Below are positions 12,501-27,200 of a stretch of 64,000 bases of DNA, piece by piece (the stretch's first letter is position 1; each line of letters starts with the position of its first letter). The position numbers were made by a program, and so were the translations under genes. The notes under the pieces are model-generated. The model searched no databases, was not told the origin of the DNA, and worked only from the letters and a program-made list of their open reading frames with translations. This DNA is from Nilaparvata lugens. Taxonomy: Eukaryota; Arthropoda; Insecta; Hemiptera; Delphacidae. The DNA lies in the NCBI RefSeq assembly GCF_014356525.2, contig NC_052509.1, positions 28,563,890-28,627,889 of the forward strand. The letters run 5' to 3'.

Positions 12501-15500
12501 TATGTATGTGTGGATGGTAAAACCTCGGGTACTTTGTCTGTTAAGTGTGGAGTACCTCAGGGCTCGGTCTTGGGTCCTTTGCTCTTTCTTATTATGTTTG
12601 ATGATTTGACCATCAATGTCCCATCGAAAATAATCTTATATGCAGATGACACCACAGTTCTCAATAGGCATTCAGATGACACTCAGGCTGTAGCACTTTC
12701 TGAATCTAATTTGAAGGAAGTTCAAACTTGGTTGAATGCTAATGAGCTGCTTCTCAATGCAGACAAAGCTCCATTTCGTGAACATTGTAGAGAAATTTTC
12801 GAGGGATTGCGTATATCAACACTCTTTTCATTATACATACTACAATGTTTACTGTTCTTGATAGCTAATCCCGATAAAATGGAGTTGAGAAGTGCTACAC
12901 ACACACATAATACACGAACAAGTCAATCTTTGAATGTGACAAGAAGCAGACTCCACAAGACAGATCAAAACCCCACTAATGCCGCAATCAAAATTATGAA
13001 TAGACTGCCCTTTCAGATAAGACAACTTAATTACAAAAGGTTTAGAAATGTGTTATAAAATTTTCTCGTAGATAATCCCTTCTACTCTGTCAAAGAATAT
13101 ATGGAGAAAAAACTATATTCAAGGTATTTTGAAATGAATTTAAAATGATGTGTATTATTGTATATTATGTACTGTATGTAATGTATATTTGAATCCAATG
13201 TACTACTGTGACTGGACTGTTTATTGTAGTGTTTTATTGACCGTGTGTTTTTATTGTGCTGTAGCCTATTGTATTGTGTTGAGTGGCCTATATTTATGTC
13301 AAATTGTGATGTACTATTGAGGCTAATAAAGATATTCTATTCTATGTGCTTTATTCACGTTGAGCTTCTGTGTAGCCTTTTAATAATTTTCCTTCAGTTT
13401 TCAATGCCACTTTCAAAGGTGACATACAAATTTCTCCTTATAATAATTTTCTCATCCAGTGTCTGTTTGCAGGTTTTAAAGATTTACTTGGACAATGCAT
13501 TCGCTGTGAGCCTATTGAAAGCACAGGCGGGAATAAGGTGTCTTGATCTCAGTGCTTCAAAGAAAAGGCTGGCAATTGTTGACGAGAACAACCAGTGTGT
13601 TGTTCATGATATAAACACCAAAGAAATGCTGTACCAGGTATGCTTCATGAGAGTCAACTCAAACTAGTTGTTTCACTTACCACTCATCAACTGGAATAAT
13701 TTAAATAATAATAATAAGCTATTAGTCCAATCAAATGGTTATTTTTCAGGAAACCGTTCCCAAAGAATTTTTCTCGACGGCTTTATATATGTATTTTGGG
13801 ACTTTTTTCAATTCTTCCATTTCATTTCGTAAACTTCGGGTTTTTCGAAAAAATAATTCTCTACAAAATTAAAGACAATGAATGTTCTTATAAATTGAGT
13901 GGCAGCGCAGGTTTCTACGATTTGTGGTTTTGAAGCTACAAATTTTCAAAAAGGCGTATTTTTAAGGTTTTATTTTTTAAATCCGAAAACTCACTACTTC
14001 CACTCTTTATGGTTTTTAGGGGTGAAGCCGCCCTCTGGCGTGTTAGCGAATTTCAGATTCGTATTCAGCGCCCCAAAATAAACAGTCGAGAAAAATTCTT
14101 CGGGGCTGTTTCCTGGAAAATGACCATTCTACTGCACTATATCTAAAGTGAGGTGATTGTTTATTTATAAAACCAAATAGAGTTTATAAATAAAATGTTT
14201 TAATTTAAAAGATAAAATTCATTTATAAATTTATAAGAGCTTGTTAGCTTTTTCAAAAATTGATTCAATGGAAATTGAAAGTACTATTTTTTATTGTTAA
14301 TCACCTAATAGCTCATGAAAAAATAATATTGACAGGGTGAGAATTTTTACAAGTATAGCTTCTCTATTGTGTTACGTCTTCTTATTTTGAGTAATGTCCA
14401 ATTTAAGTTTGTAAGAAGTTGCAAGTGAGCAAGAAAACAATAAAAATGCTATATTGGAGTCTTTATTCGCATTCTTATTACTACTATGAGTTCATGACAT
14501 TTCAATTGATCCGCAATATTTTTTATTAATTCAGGAGCCAAATGCGAATAGTGTAGCTTGGAATGCGGCTTGTGAAGAAATGCTCTGCTTCTCTGGCAAT
14601 AATTTCCTTAGCATCAAAGCCAACAATTTCCCGGTCCATCAACAGAAACTGATGGGATTTGTGGTTGGATTTTGCGGATCCAAAATATTCTGTCTCCACG
14701 TGTCAACAATGTCCACCATTGAAGTGCCTCTCTCGGCTCCCATGTATCAGTATTTGGAGAAGAAACTATTCAAGTGAGTAATTTCATAGATAAGGTACTG
14801 TAGTTGGAATAAATGAATGAAATTAAACCACTTATAGACTTTTGTTAAGAAAATATTCAGATTATAAGACATGTTACTTATTTGAAAATGAAAGTATTTA
14901 TATCAGAGAATTAAGTCCCTTAATTAAAAACGTCTCAGCAGTGAAACTCTGGTTGACATTGAAACTAGAGATAGGGAGCATAACATTCAATCATGTCGAT
15001 TTCAACTAGACACATATTGACAGATAATTTAGCTAAATAGTTTTTTATAAAATATTATTAATGATAAATCCTCTATAATTGTATGATTTTAACGTGTGTA
15101 ATGAAGTGAAACATGATACAGTAAGTATTTGATAAGTGTCAAATGATATGCGAGATGAACTCATAAGTTCATTGTGAAAAAAGGTGAGAGCTCCATATTC
15201 AATGTTACAAGATGTGAGAACATATTCTATTTTCTGCATATATTTTATTTGTGTAATACTTCTGTATATGTTCTTCATCTTAGAATCCCAACTCATTGCT
15301 AACAAACAGACTAATTGTCTATGCTAGCAATGCCATTAAAATAATTAAAAATTTTTGAAGAATTTTGTTTTCAAATTTTATCACATTATTTCTGTTTATA
15401 TTGTTTCATAATTCATAGCTTACGGATGCACTGTAGAAAAAAGAAAAATATTTGTATTATTTTATAAGATGGCAAATAAATTTAATTGAAAAAGTCTATT

Positions 15501-18500
15501 ATTATATTCAAGACTGATCTGAACTCTTCTGAATACACTTTATTAGTGTCAATACAGGTATATAAAACATACAATAGCATGTTTTGTAGTAAATTAAGAG
15601 TTTTGTTGAACGATAACAGCAAACTCTAGACATAAAAAGACACGTACTTATTTATCGCATGTTGTTGAGTCTAGTGTATTCTAGTGTATTCACAAACTAC
15701 TATATCAATATTATTATTATTGTATCATCTGTCCAATTAACCACCCACGGAAGGGGTATTTGGATATGTCGATAATCTAGTCAAATCAAGTCCTATTTGA
15801 ACTATTTTTGATAGCAAAATATACTGAGCAACTTAGCTCATCTCTTAATGTGATTCAAATTCATCAATTGAGTATGCACAAATGTTTAAAAGCTGTTCAT
15901 AATCAATACTCGTCCTGTCTTTTCTCTTATAGTAGCTGGTAAATCATTGTATAGTCGAATTCCAGCACTCTTTACTCCTGTCTCATACATAGTGGTGTAT
16001 CATCTCGCAACTCTTCTCCATGCCTTGTCCCATAATTGTTGAAATGTGCGCCAGTTCTGAATTTATTCTTTCTCTTATCTATGAAACACGCGGCTTCCAA
16101 GATATACAAGCTCGGAAGAGGGAGAATTTTCATCTCTTTGAGCACGGTCTGCAGCTTGAACGTATGTATTCTCCAACAATCACTCGTTTCGCCCACTTCT
16201 GGATTCGGAATAGGTCGATCACTTGACTCGAATTCCCCCAAAATATAATCCCATAGGTCATAAGACAGTGATTCCCGTATTACAAAACGAGTTCTCCTGC
16301 CCGGGAGATAATCCAATAAATTATGATATACTGTATCAATTCTTGCAATACCAAATCACAGATTACATTATTTATTTTTGATTCCTGATTATTTAGTGAA
16401 GCATATTCAATAGCATGCTTGGGCGTGACTGAAGGAGATTGGAAATCTTTAGCGCACTCAGCATTGGATAACCTCGACTTTGAAGTGGCCAAAAAAGCAT
16501 CATTCGGATGAAGGATCTCAAACATTTGGAACTGATCAGTGAATTTCAAGTGAGTATTAATCGCATTCCATTCTGTTTCCTAAAAAATACGTTATATCAA
16601 CCTGATTATCAATTTCTAATATTATTGTTAATTTTTATTTATTTATTTATTCATTGTACAGAATACTACAATCATAATATAATTATAATTAATTAATTAA
16701 CTAATTAGAATTTATTGATTAGTTCTTCTATTCAGATTCAATCTAATTAAATTCATGTTGGTTTGCAATCGCTTCAAATTTTTGTATTCAACTATAATTA
16801 TATTTCCAATTGAAAAACCAACTGTATTTGTATTCAACTTCAATTCTTGTATTTAGCTATAATTTCCAATTGAAACCCAAACCATTCATTATTCCAGTAT
16901 TTTACTTGAGGACTGAAGCATTTTAGAATCATATACCAAATACTACTCAATATGAACAAAGATCGATCGTTCCAACAGTAGCCTACCGTACAGTAGGTTA
17001 GAGAAATTCGTATAGTCTTCATCATAAAATTCATTGATTGCAATGAGTGCAAAGTGAAGTTCTGCAAGTGAATTTTCAAATGAACTAATTATGGATTGAT
17101 TTGTTTGTAGGAAAGGATGAGAAAGGGCGAAAGAGAAAAAGAACTGTTTTTGGCCGATATTCTCGCTTACAGAGGAAAGTTCAAGGACGCAGCTCGCATG
17201 TATCAGAGATGCGGCCAAGACCACAGAGCAATGGCCATGTACACAGATCTTCGAATGTTCGATTTAGCTCAGGTGATTTTCTTTAACACTGATAATTAGA
17301 TAGATAGATATATTTCTCGATCCATGAAACATCTATAAGATCACGTCAAAATATTAGAACACATACATAATAGAGTACAAGTCAAATTATTATGGCTATA
17401 TGGTTTCAATGGTCTATGCTGGATTCAGGTAGCTGAAAAAACTCTTCAAGATGTTAAAAAGGGTTTGAGCAGAGCCACGTATGTAGAGTTTTTTTAACTC
17501 TATGATTCCCATGTCTCTAAACTTGAGGGGCAATTTATTAAATAAACGTCTACCCATTATCAGATGACTGGACCTTACCCTCTCCAGACGTTCCCATGAA
17601 CGTTTGATCTACATTGGAGCGTTTCCCTACACCTATGAGTGTGAACAAGGCTACTGAATATATAGAGATTCACTACCGTAAGAATGCCAAGCTCAACAAA
17701 AAGTGGCTTACAGTGGGCTATTTTATCAGCTCTACTCATTATTCAGATTCCTCTCTTCTGCATTATTAATACCTCTCCAATTCTGGTCGCATTACCCCAG
17801 AACACGAGACCATACCCTAGAACCGACTGGAGCAGAGCAAAATATGAAGATTTTACATATTCAAAAGGCACACATGAAACCTAACGCAATAAGAGGAAGT
17901 TCACTCGAAACAACCTATCCAAAACCGTATCAATATGAGGAGTCCACGACAGATTGCTATCCACCGTGGGTCGCTAGAATTGGCTAACTCGGAACTCGCT
18001 GACTCAATGTTAAATCTGCCGTATGAAACTTAACTGCGCTGATCGGAATTGACTAACTGTGGAAGTGGCTGTTTCTGCATCGACCGGAATTCGTTGACTG
18101 AGAATTCACTGACTCTCGCTCTTTTCAACAGCAGTCGACAGAAATGGCTAAACTGGCTAACTGAGAATCCACTGATTACTACGTCATCGTCTGCTTCGTC
18201 TGCTACTTATTCCCTTGCACTCGGTCCTGTTCACTCTTTCACACTGGGACGGATAACAGATTGCGGCACACTAAGCACGTATATTTTTTGGTAGCTTATT
18301 TCGGTATATAAATGATTGGATCTTATGTAAAATTTTCTGATAAATCCAATAAAACTAGTAAGAGGTTAGTAACTTTGATTGTTATTGAAATAACAGGCAT
18401 GATATTATGCCGAAAACCATTATTTTCACCCGTTAAGAGTTGTTCAACTTGATTATTTGATTGTTGAACCAAGTATTTGAATTGGATGAAACTTAAATAA

Positions 18501-21500
18501 TGAATATAACATTTTCAATCACACAATACTAGTTTGAAATGCTGCCATACTCCATACCTCAGGAATCAGGTTTGAAAGGAGGCAAAAAAGAAAAAATACT
18601 ATCAATTTTGAAGAATCAGTGTTTTGATTAAGCCTCGTTTATACTATTTAACTGTTATAAAACAATTTTATATCACAAAAGTTACAAAAAATTATATAAC
18701 TTTGTTATAAAATAAAAAATATACATTCTCAACCAAATAAATATAATGTCATATAACATTACTGACTCAGAGTCTCAGTCAAGATGGATTATGGACTCAA
18801 TGTAGTCTCTCATAAGAGTATCTAGTATACCCATATCCGTTTACAGTAGAATTTTTAGTATGGCATAATTTTCCGAAAATGAATTGCTACAAGAATAGTA
18901 GAACTTTCCACTATGCATTTATGCAATCCAACACCTGAAAAGTGAATGTAGCCTATGCAATCATAAGGGGAAATTTGTTTGAAAATGATCTGTATATAAC
19001 AGAGTTTTCAGCATTCAAAAATACAAACTAATCTAGTGAAGGTCGATTCCCTGCCTACTCCCCTCCACAAAAAAAAAACTCGTTACATCATAAAACACCA
19101 GACGATGCAAACTATAACACATATGATTGTGTTCATGGGAGGTTGCGGTGCATGTACGGCTTCGGCGAAGTGAGCAGTAACCAGAAACCACGTGACTGGT
19201 GCACCATTACTTGCTCCCACCGAACGAAAATCGAATTCTGGTTTACCGTTTTTGGCGCGTACTTTTGAAATTAATCGTTTACAGATTGGTGTTGACAAAA
19301 TAATAAAGGTGTTATCAATATGAACATTTCAGCTATTATTTATTATCATTGAATCAATAATAGTTATTAATTTATAATTTGAAAAAATATATATTTTTAA
19401 ATTTATTATACAAGCTTGTCCAAGCCAATATTATCTTTTATGTAGGCCTAGGTTGCAACAGACCTATGTTATCTTATCACAACAGAACTGGAGTATTGAT
19501 TAGTTCTTATAGAAGCACTAAGCTAATCATGTTTTCCTTGAAAAGTTTTTTTAAATAATTAATGATTGCTCGTGCTGTCATCAATGAAAATTTGACTACT
19601 TTTTCTATGCAATTAGTGTTAATGAATAAAACGTTTTATGGAATATTAGCAAAATGTTAATAATTGAAGTTTCTTGATTTATGTCTACTATCCAGACATT
19701 TATCTGGAAAGATCCTAGCCTAGGAATAAATCAACAAAATATAGTATTCTGACTAATATATAACATAAACTCATCTTAGTTTAGTAGAATAGTCGATAAA
19801 GCTAAAAAATAATAAACTTTCCAGCCAATTAATAATGAATGAATTTTTCGCTCTTCGACTATCCTGTAATTAATTCCATCAATGGAATAAAATACTTTGT
19901 ACGCCTCATCCTTTTTTAGTCTATAGATTCTGGATGTGAAGACATAACCTAACAAAACAGCAGACAACCAACGTTTTAACTCTCGACCAATAAGAAGCGT
20001 TGATCCCGGTACCGGTTTTGTGGAACATACTTTTCGAGCGGTGCAAGTGAGCATGCAAGTGAGCATGCACCACTCCACTCTGTTCCAAGATGGCGACCGG
20101 TACCTGAACTGTCAAAAGCTCCCACAGAACGCGTTTTCGTGTCCTTGGTCGAAATCGTATATGTACCGCAACGTCCCATGAACACAATCATTTGTGTAAT
20201 TCAATACTAGTCCAGTCAACGAAAGATTATAGAAGGAAACGTTTGGAACACAATTTTTGACCCCACAACACTTTTAAGGATAGTAAGTAGGTAAACATTA
20301 CAAAAGTCCTCACTCCTACCCCCTGTGTTAAGTGGGTGGGGGTTATTTGAAAGTTCCATATTCTGGTTTTTTGCATATATCTTGAACAAATTCGTCTTTC
20401 GGAAATTTTTGTCGAATACAAAATTAAAGCTTACGAATTAGCCTACAAGTTTCATCCTTAACATTTTTCCATAAATCTCATAGTTTTCTAGATATGAGCT
20501 CTTGAAGGAGTCACATTTTTAAGGAAACCATTCAATCATGAGCCTATAGAGCACCTTATTCTCTTCAATCTCATGAATCTTTTCATTATTTTACGCATCT
20601 CCCCACGATTTTTGCAGCCATTATAGTGTTGAGTGTAAAAACTTCAGTTCAACAACAATAGATCAATTGACAGGGAAATCTGGAGGGAATGTTTGGAACA
20701 CAATTTTTGACTTCGCAGCTTCGTTTTGTCTTCTTAGAAGGTGAATATATCAAAATTCCTCATCCCTACCCCTTGTGCTTAAGGGATGAGGGTGGTTTGA
20801 AAGTTTGGTTCTTTCATTCCTGGCTTACACGCATGTATCTTGAGAATAATGCATTTCAGCGACATGATTAACTGATCAAAATTTAAGCTAGATTAATTTC
20901 CTACAAGTTTTGTACAGTGGAGTTTTGTGATATCTCCTTTAATTTTTTAGATATTCTCTTTTAAAAGTGTGAAATCCTTGAAAATACAGTTTTTCTTGCA
21001 ACTTTTTGCACTTTCAGGGCTTATGACTCAACAAAAATGCATTGAGAAAATAAGTACTGAACGTTGGGTTGTAAAGGATTCAATTCTCTTCAATTTGATG
21101 TATTATTTCAACATTCTCAATACAGCAATAATTGATCATTTATCAATGTAATTTGAACACAATATCTGGAACACAATTTTTGATTCTGCAGATACATTAA
21201 GACTAGTTAGGAGCTGAACATATTGAAAATCCTCATCCCTAAACCATGTGCTAAAGTTGAAGTACCGACAAGTTGACACTTGTTGCTGTATTGACAATTT
21301 GACACTCAACACTGAAGCTGCTATAAAACAATTGATGGAAATCATAAAATGGTTAAATAATCCATCAAATTAAAGAGAATTTCCTCTTTCCAATTTGATA
21401 AGACTTGACCACCTCTGTTGACGAAAGTCAATTGGAGGATGAAAAGATGCGGATTTCTTTATTTTACATGCTGAACTTAATATAATTAAAAATTCATTTA

Positions 21501-24173
21501 TTGACATAAAACATTTTTAAATGAATGCCAACGTCACAACAATTTTAAAGTTACATAATTTATAAGCTTCAGACAATAGAAAAAGGTTACATAGTATGAT
21601 GATTAGTCTAATCAAAAGTTATGTCAAAGAGTTATATCAGAATTTACCTTCTTATAATTATAATCTAGGAATCGGCAACTTTATATAAACCTTCATCCTT
21701 AAAGATATTTTTACTGTGTTTTTGAAAACTATACCCTAAAGATCTCTAACAATTACTTTATATAATCAGTCATATAATTTTGTACCTGTTTAAAGCCACC
21801 ACCCTTCTTCGAGATCTAAGATTCAGTTCTAAGGAATGATCCTGTGCCTAGTATTTATAACTCGCACTTTGCACTCGGCAGGGGGCTTCGCCCCCGGCAC
21901 CTCTGAAAATGTTTTTCTGGTTTATAATTCATTTTTGGTTGAAACCTTTTCTTTCGATAGAATTATCCAATAAAACGTTAGATAATTCTGAATTTATTTC
22001 AACTCTTCTCTCATGAATTATACAAAAGTCATTGTTTCGAAGAAGTAGTTGCCATGAAACTGAGAGACAAGGAAGAAGATAGGAAATGGTATTGAATAGA
22101 AAGTGATTGAGAAACAACAGCCAGCAGGTAGTGTGCCATCCAGGATAGGGTCGGTTGCACAAAAGGCTGTCAAACTTTAACCATGATTGAATGCTATGTG
22201 AAGAGAAGCATTCTTTTCAAAAAAGACTTCCCTAATTGCTTCTTTTGGCATTTGATCATGATTAAAATTCAACAGGCTCTTGTGCAACTGGGAAAACCGT
22301 TAATTTGGAGTAATCATAAAATATCTTGTGATTTATAATTAGATTTCCTATTGAATAGGTCAAAGGCCTATTCATACAGCAACCACATAGTACAAATTGT
22401 GTTATTGTATTATGTGGTCGCTGTATTCATAGCCCAAAACATAGGCCTTAGAAGTCTTGCTGCCCTGACAACTACCTGTTCATTGGAATAGAAACTAGTT
22501 TTCATATTTCAACCATGGTATCTTTAGTTAACTCAAAAAATACGAGAATAATTACTTTCTATGTGACAATAGGAAACATGAAAATAATAAACAAGTCAAC
22601 ACCACGAAGCTATAAAAAATGTGAGAAGCTTATTTTTCTTGTAGAAATCGTATTGTTAAATTATTCATTATTCATAAATACAATTAAACTTTGTACACTG
22701 GAAAGTAAAATAATAATGATAATAAGACAAATAAGTACTCCACATTTGATACCTACATGTTCTCCAATGATAATATGTAATTACACAACACAAGATAAGG
22801 GTTTTTAATAGAAAATACAATAATAAAGGCAAATTATTATTCCACATTTGATATGTGAATGTTCTTCAAAGATAGCCGACTATGTGATTTCACAATAGGT
22901 AGCCTACACAACACACAGATGAAATTAGAAATAATAAATGAGGCTAATTGGATAAAATTACTCTATTATTACATTAATGAATTAACATTGATTTAAACAG
23001 AATTGCCTTTAGCAAGTAAATAGTGATTAACACAACGTTATTCAAGGGAAGAATGATTGTATCTGAAGCTCAAGACAGTTTTCTTGCAATTAGAGGAAGA
23101 TATAATTTTCAATGTAGGCTATTAACTTTTTGGAATGGAACATTCAAGGGTCAAACTATGCAATATTTACATTAAAAAGACAATATCGTTTTGAGTGAAC
23201 CAATGTTTGCAATGAAACGAAGAGCTAAACGAAGAACGAAGCTTATCTCTTGTCAATATCCTAAAATTAGCAAGTTCTTAAGCCCGGGGGAACTTACCAG
23301 TTTCTACAGTATTATTATCACCCTCCTGACTATTTCTAACCAATCCACTATTCGTCTCGTTTCGTTTTTTTTGTCTCATTTCATTGATGCGGTACAATGA
23401 ATACTGAATACTGTTCTGATTTCTCAAGTAATCATCATTTTTTTTATTTATTTAGGAACTTCGGCCGAAGTATATAGAATATTTGCAGTAGAAACACTTT
23501 ACTTACATGGGTTACTATTGTTCAAATTAAAAATCTTGTAGTACCCTTTATTATTAAAGACTTTAAAAAATAAGGATAATATGAAAGGAAAAGGAATTTC
23601 CTCTTTTTTGGAAATGAATACAGATGATAATATAATTTTTTTATTGTCTCTCCTGAAAATTACACATGGTAACCTTTTTAGCACAAGATATCAAGTTTAT
23701 GTAAAAATCGTTAAATATATAAAAATATATAGGTCTACTAACAATATATTTGTAAAAGTATATTTGCTTTTCAGAAAATAGATTTCTAGTTCTATTTCAA
23801 ATTCTAATTCTATTTGGCATTTGTTGCTTTTGTACTTTTTGAAATATACACAGGCTGATATTGTCACCGCCTGAATTCGGTAGATTTATTTCAAGTGTTT
23901 AAATATATCAGGTATAAACATTATTTAATAGCACCCATATTTAGTTTTCATAAAAATAGATTTCTAATTGTATTTCTAAATTATAAATTTCCAATTGACA
24001 GTCTTCTCACAACAATATTCAACAGTAAAACAGACAATATTCAAAGAAGAGGCAAGTTGAAAAGTCAAGAGTTCAAGTGTCTTGTGGTGAGGAAAAAATG
24101 TATTGAAAAAATAAATTTTTCTCAAATACAGTAGACAGGAAGATAATTCTTGACATCTATATACTTGATACGC

Positions 24174-24218
<45 letters not shown>

Positions 24219-27200
24219 TATATATACTTGAAACTAAATGATGAATATTCAGTTTTTATTTATATTAATAGTAAGGCTAATACAGTTTATTAAAGTCATT
24301 AACACGAATTGAAAGTGGAAATTCTGCAAGTGAAATTAATAAGACTCTTACAAATAAGCCAGGAAACTATGAAACAGTCCAAGAAATTCCTCTTAATGAT
24401 AATATTTTTTTAAGATTAACAGTGAATTGAGGAACCCTCCCGTAGAGGCGGTGGGAACTAAAAAACATAAATATAGAAGTAGGAAAAATGATACTATTGA
24501 GGCAAGAAGCAGGTTGACAAAATATGATGTAGTAATCTTCCATCAAAACATCCAGCACTTGGAGTCAAGAATAGACTCCCTAATAATCACATTGTAGGAA
24601 TTAAAACCGGATACTGTAATAGTAACCAAACATAAATTAGATGAAAATGAAATTCAATTAAAGAATCAAAATACCAGGATATTCCTGTATGAGTTGATAT
24701 GTAAGAAAGTCGTTTAAGGGGGAAGGCAGAGGATCTGGGCTGTGATTATGGCAAGGAAAATTTTCATTTTTTGTAATGTTTTTACTTCTATGTTCAACCC
24801 AAATCCTAGCTCTACACGTGCTTAAGTAGCAACGGTAATGTGTTTTCACCCTTGATATGCTAATATACTGGTAATAGAAACCATCGTTGCAAGTGAAAAG
24901 TGTCGCACCACGACGTACCCCGGGAATCTCCCTTAATGCCATTAGGTACTGTATAGAAAATAATTACATGTGACCTCTGAACCGAACTAAACACACTACT
25001 TCCTCCACTACTGAATTAGGATACAATACTAATTACAAAAACACTACTTAGATTATCCTCTACATTAGCATAAATGGGAGAACCGTGTTAGGTGAAAATT
25101 GTTATCACGCCATCAGAACCATTCAAGCAAGGACACTCTAGATGTACTGGCCGTGCTCTTCCCCTACCACTTTGGGTAATGGTACGTCCCGGACTGTGTC
25201 CCGGGGATTCCCGTATTCCCCCACTGAAATAGATACGTTGAAACCTCCATTTAACAATTGAAACTACCCCAATTGAATTTTTGAGCTCCGTATGAACTAA
25301 AATAGCATCGACTCACTCAGTTTCAAGCGTTAGCTCATGTGGGTACTGCTTCGGTGATTATGTGCAGTGCAGTTAATCATGCCTTATATATGCTGTGTAC
25401 CAGGCTTTAGAAGCAATTATGATAGATTATCTAAGCTATCAGTATTTTCGTTCCCCAAGGACTTAAATAGGGCTGAAATATGGCTTCCAGCTATACACAA
25501 AAGTAATATTATGGATTGACTAAATCCATGTCAAGCCCGAAATAACATATTATAAAGGTCGAAAATTCGAAGGTTTAGCTGTTCAATCAAATGAAAATTC
25601 ATGCAATTTAACAATTCATGGTATCCTCTCTGTTATGTTTTAGGCTTATCTCCTTGTAAAGATTTAACAGGAGATCAGTTATATGATCTCACTCTACAAA
25701 TCTCAGGGTTGTTGACTGAATCAGGATGCAACGTTTTTAGTATAATTTCTGATAACAATCGTATTAACAGTTCAATGTTAAAAATGTTATGTGGAGGAGC
25801 TCTGAAATCTAAGTTTGTCAATATATAGAGAGCTCCAAGTGATTTCATTTTATTCAGAATTTTATTATCTGAAAAAAGGCGAGAGCAAATTTAACTGTCC
25901 GACGACTGGATTTGGCGGAAATAAGCTGAAAACTAGAAAGTGAACCGAAAATACGAGGTGTTTGGGCCATTCTGTATCTAGCATAAGGAAATTTTGCATG
26001 CAAAAATTGGTTCTGGACTTCTCTTATGTATCCAAACAAGATATTGAAAATACAGAACTAGATTATTATATTGAAAGCACATCCCCTTTTTCATGTCTAT
26101 TATTGCTTGTCTATATAATATTGACTGGACTAATATCAAACATAACATTTTAGGTTCTGAAAAACATATGTGTAATTTGATTTACTATCAATAATTTCAA
26201 CATCGATAATACCTACACCAGATACTGAACTCTACCTCAAATGGATATGAAGGTATTTTCACACATGCCGAACCGAAGCTCGAACAGCGTAGCGAATCGT
26301 ACAATCCGCCCTGCAGCGAACATTAGCCATATGTTTCATAATTTTTAAACTCAGCTGTTGAACAACCGCCGCGAAGTTCTCCGAACCGTTCGACGTCCCT
26401 CTAGCCGCTCTTTCAACCGTTCTCCACGCCGTTCGCCGAACGCTGAACTTTTCAGCCAATCAGAGCCCTCGATTAAAATTCGCTTTGCAGCTTGCGGTCC
26501 AATTTTGGCTATTCATCACAAGTGGAAAACATGAAATACTTTCGCGAATATTAATACAGTACAGGCCTCTTCTGATAATCTATATTTTGAACAATTCATT
26601 GTCATGAATAATACATTAGGAATCGATAAATAATGTTTAATGCAAATAGAATCATTTCTGAAAAATTAATGATTGGATCAATTTCAATATAAAAATATTT
26701 TTGACCAAGAACTAAGTATCATGACAATTATTTCCTTTTAAAATTATAATCACTTTGTAATGTTTAAACTAATAATATTAATTTCACCAACTAACCAATA
26801 ATTTGACTGGAATAGATTCTGTAATTTTAATATCCTATATATTTTAATAAATACTACAGCATATACTAACTCACAAAAAGTGACACCTTTATAAATATTT
26901 TCCACTCGCCATCGATTTTTGTTGGTAAGAACCTTGATCATTGTTATTTCACGAAAAAGTGGGTAGAGTTGAATAATTTCCCCCAAAAGGTGTCTGGTTT
27001 AGTCTATGTTTTGGCAACCAAAAAAACGTACTCAGGTGGATAGGATCTTTTCAGGCTCACCAATCTATACTATAATAAAGTAAAGAGCTGGCTTATATTA
27101 GTACAGGATAGGAAAATTATGTTTGACGCACGTCTGAACTACTGGACTGATCAACTTGAAATTTTGCATATAGATACTTAATTAACCGAGGATGGTTATA

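Larger units (their letters stand above)
10930..13345 (+). mobile_element. CR1/Daphne-like non-LTR retrotransposon (copy 2), 5'-truncated
   Basis: Same family as 2220-5945 but on the plus strand. It starts inside the endonuclease domain and ends GGCTAATAAAGATATTCTAT. Contains endonuclease (10960-11316), a damaged linker with an (AT)n run at 11606-11631, and RT (11952-13058). It lies in the intron between exons C and D, sense to IFT122. Confidence 0.9.

Noticed and set aside
16020..16248. Plus-strand frames overlapping the RT fragment
   Set aside because: They are antisense shadows of the minus-strand RT C-terminal fragment at 15900-16318.
26259..26459. 66-codon Arg/Ala-rich minus frame
   Set aside because: It arises from a CpG-rich stretch that is probably transposon debris. 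No domain is recognised.
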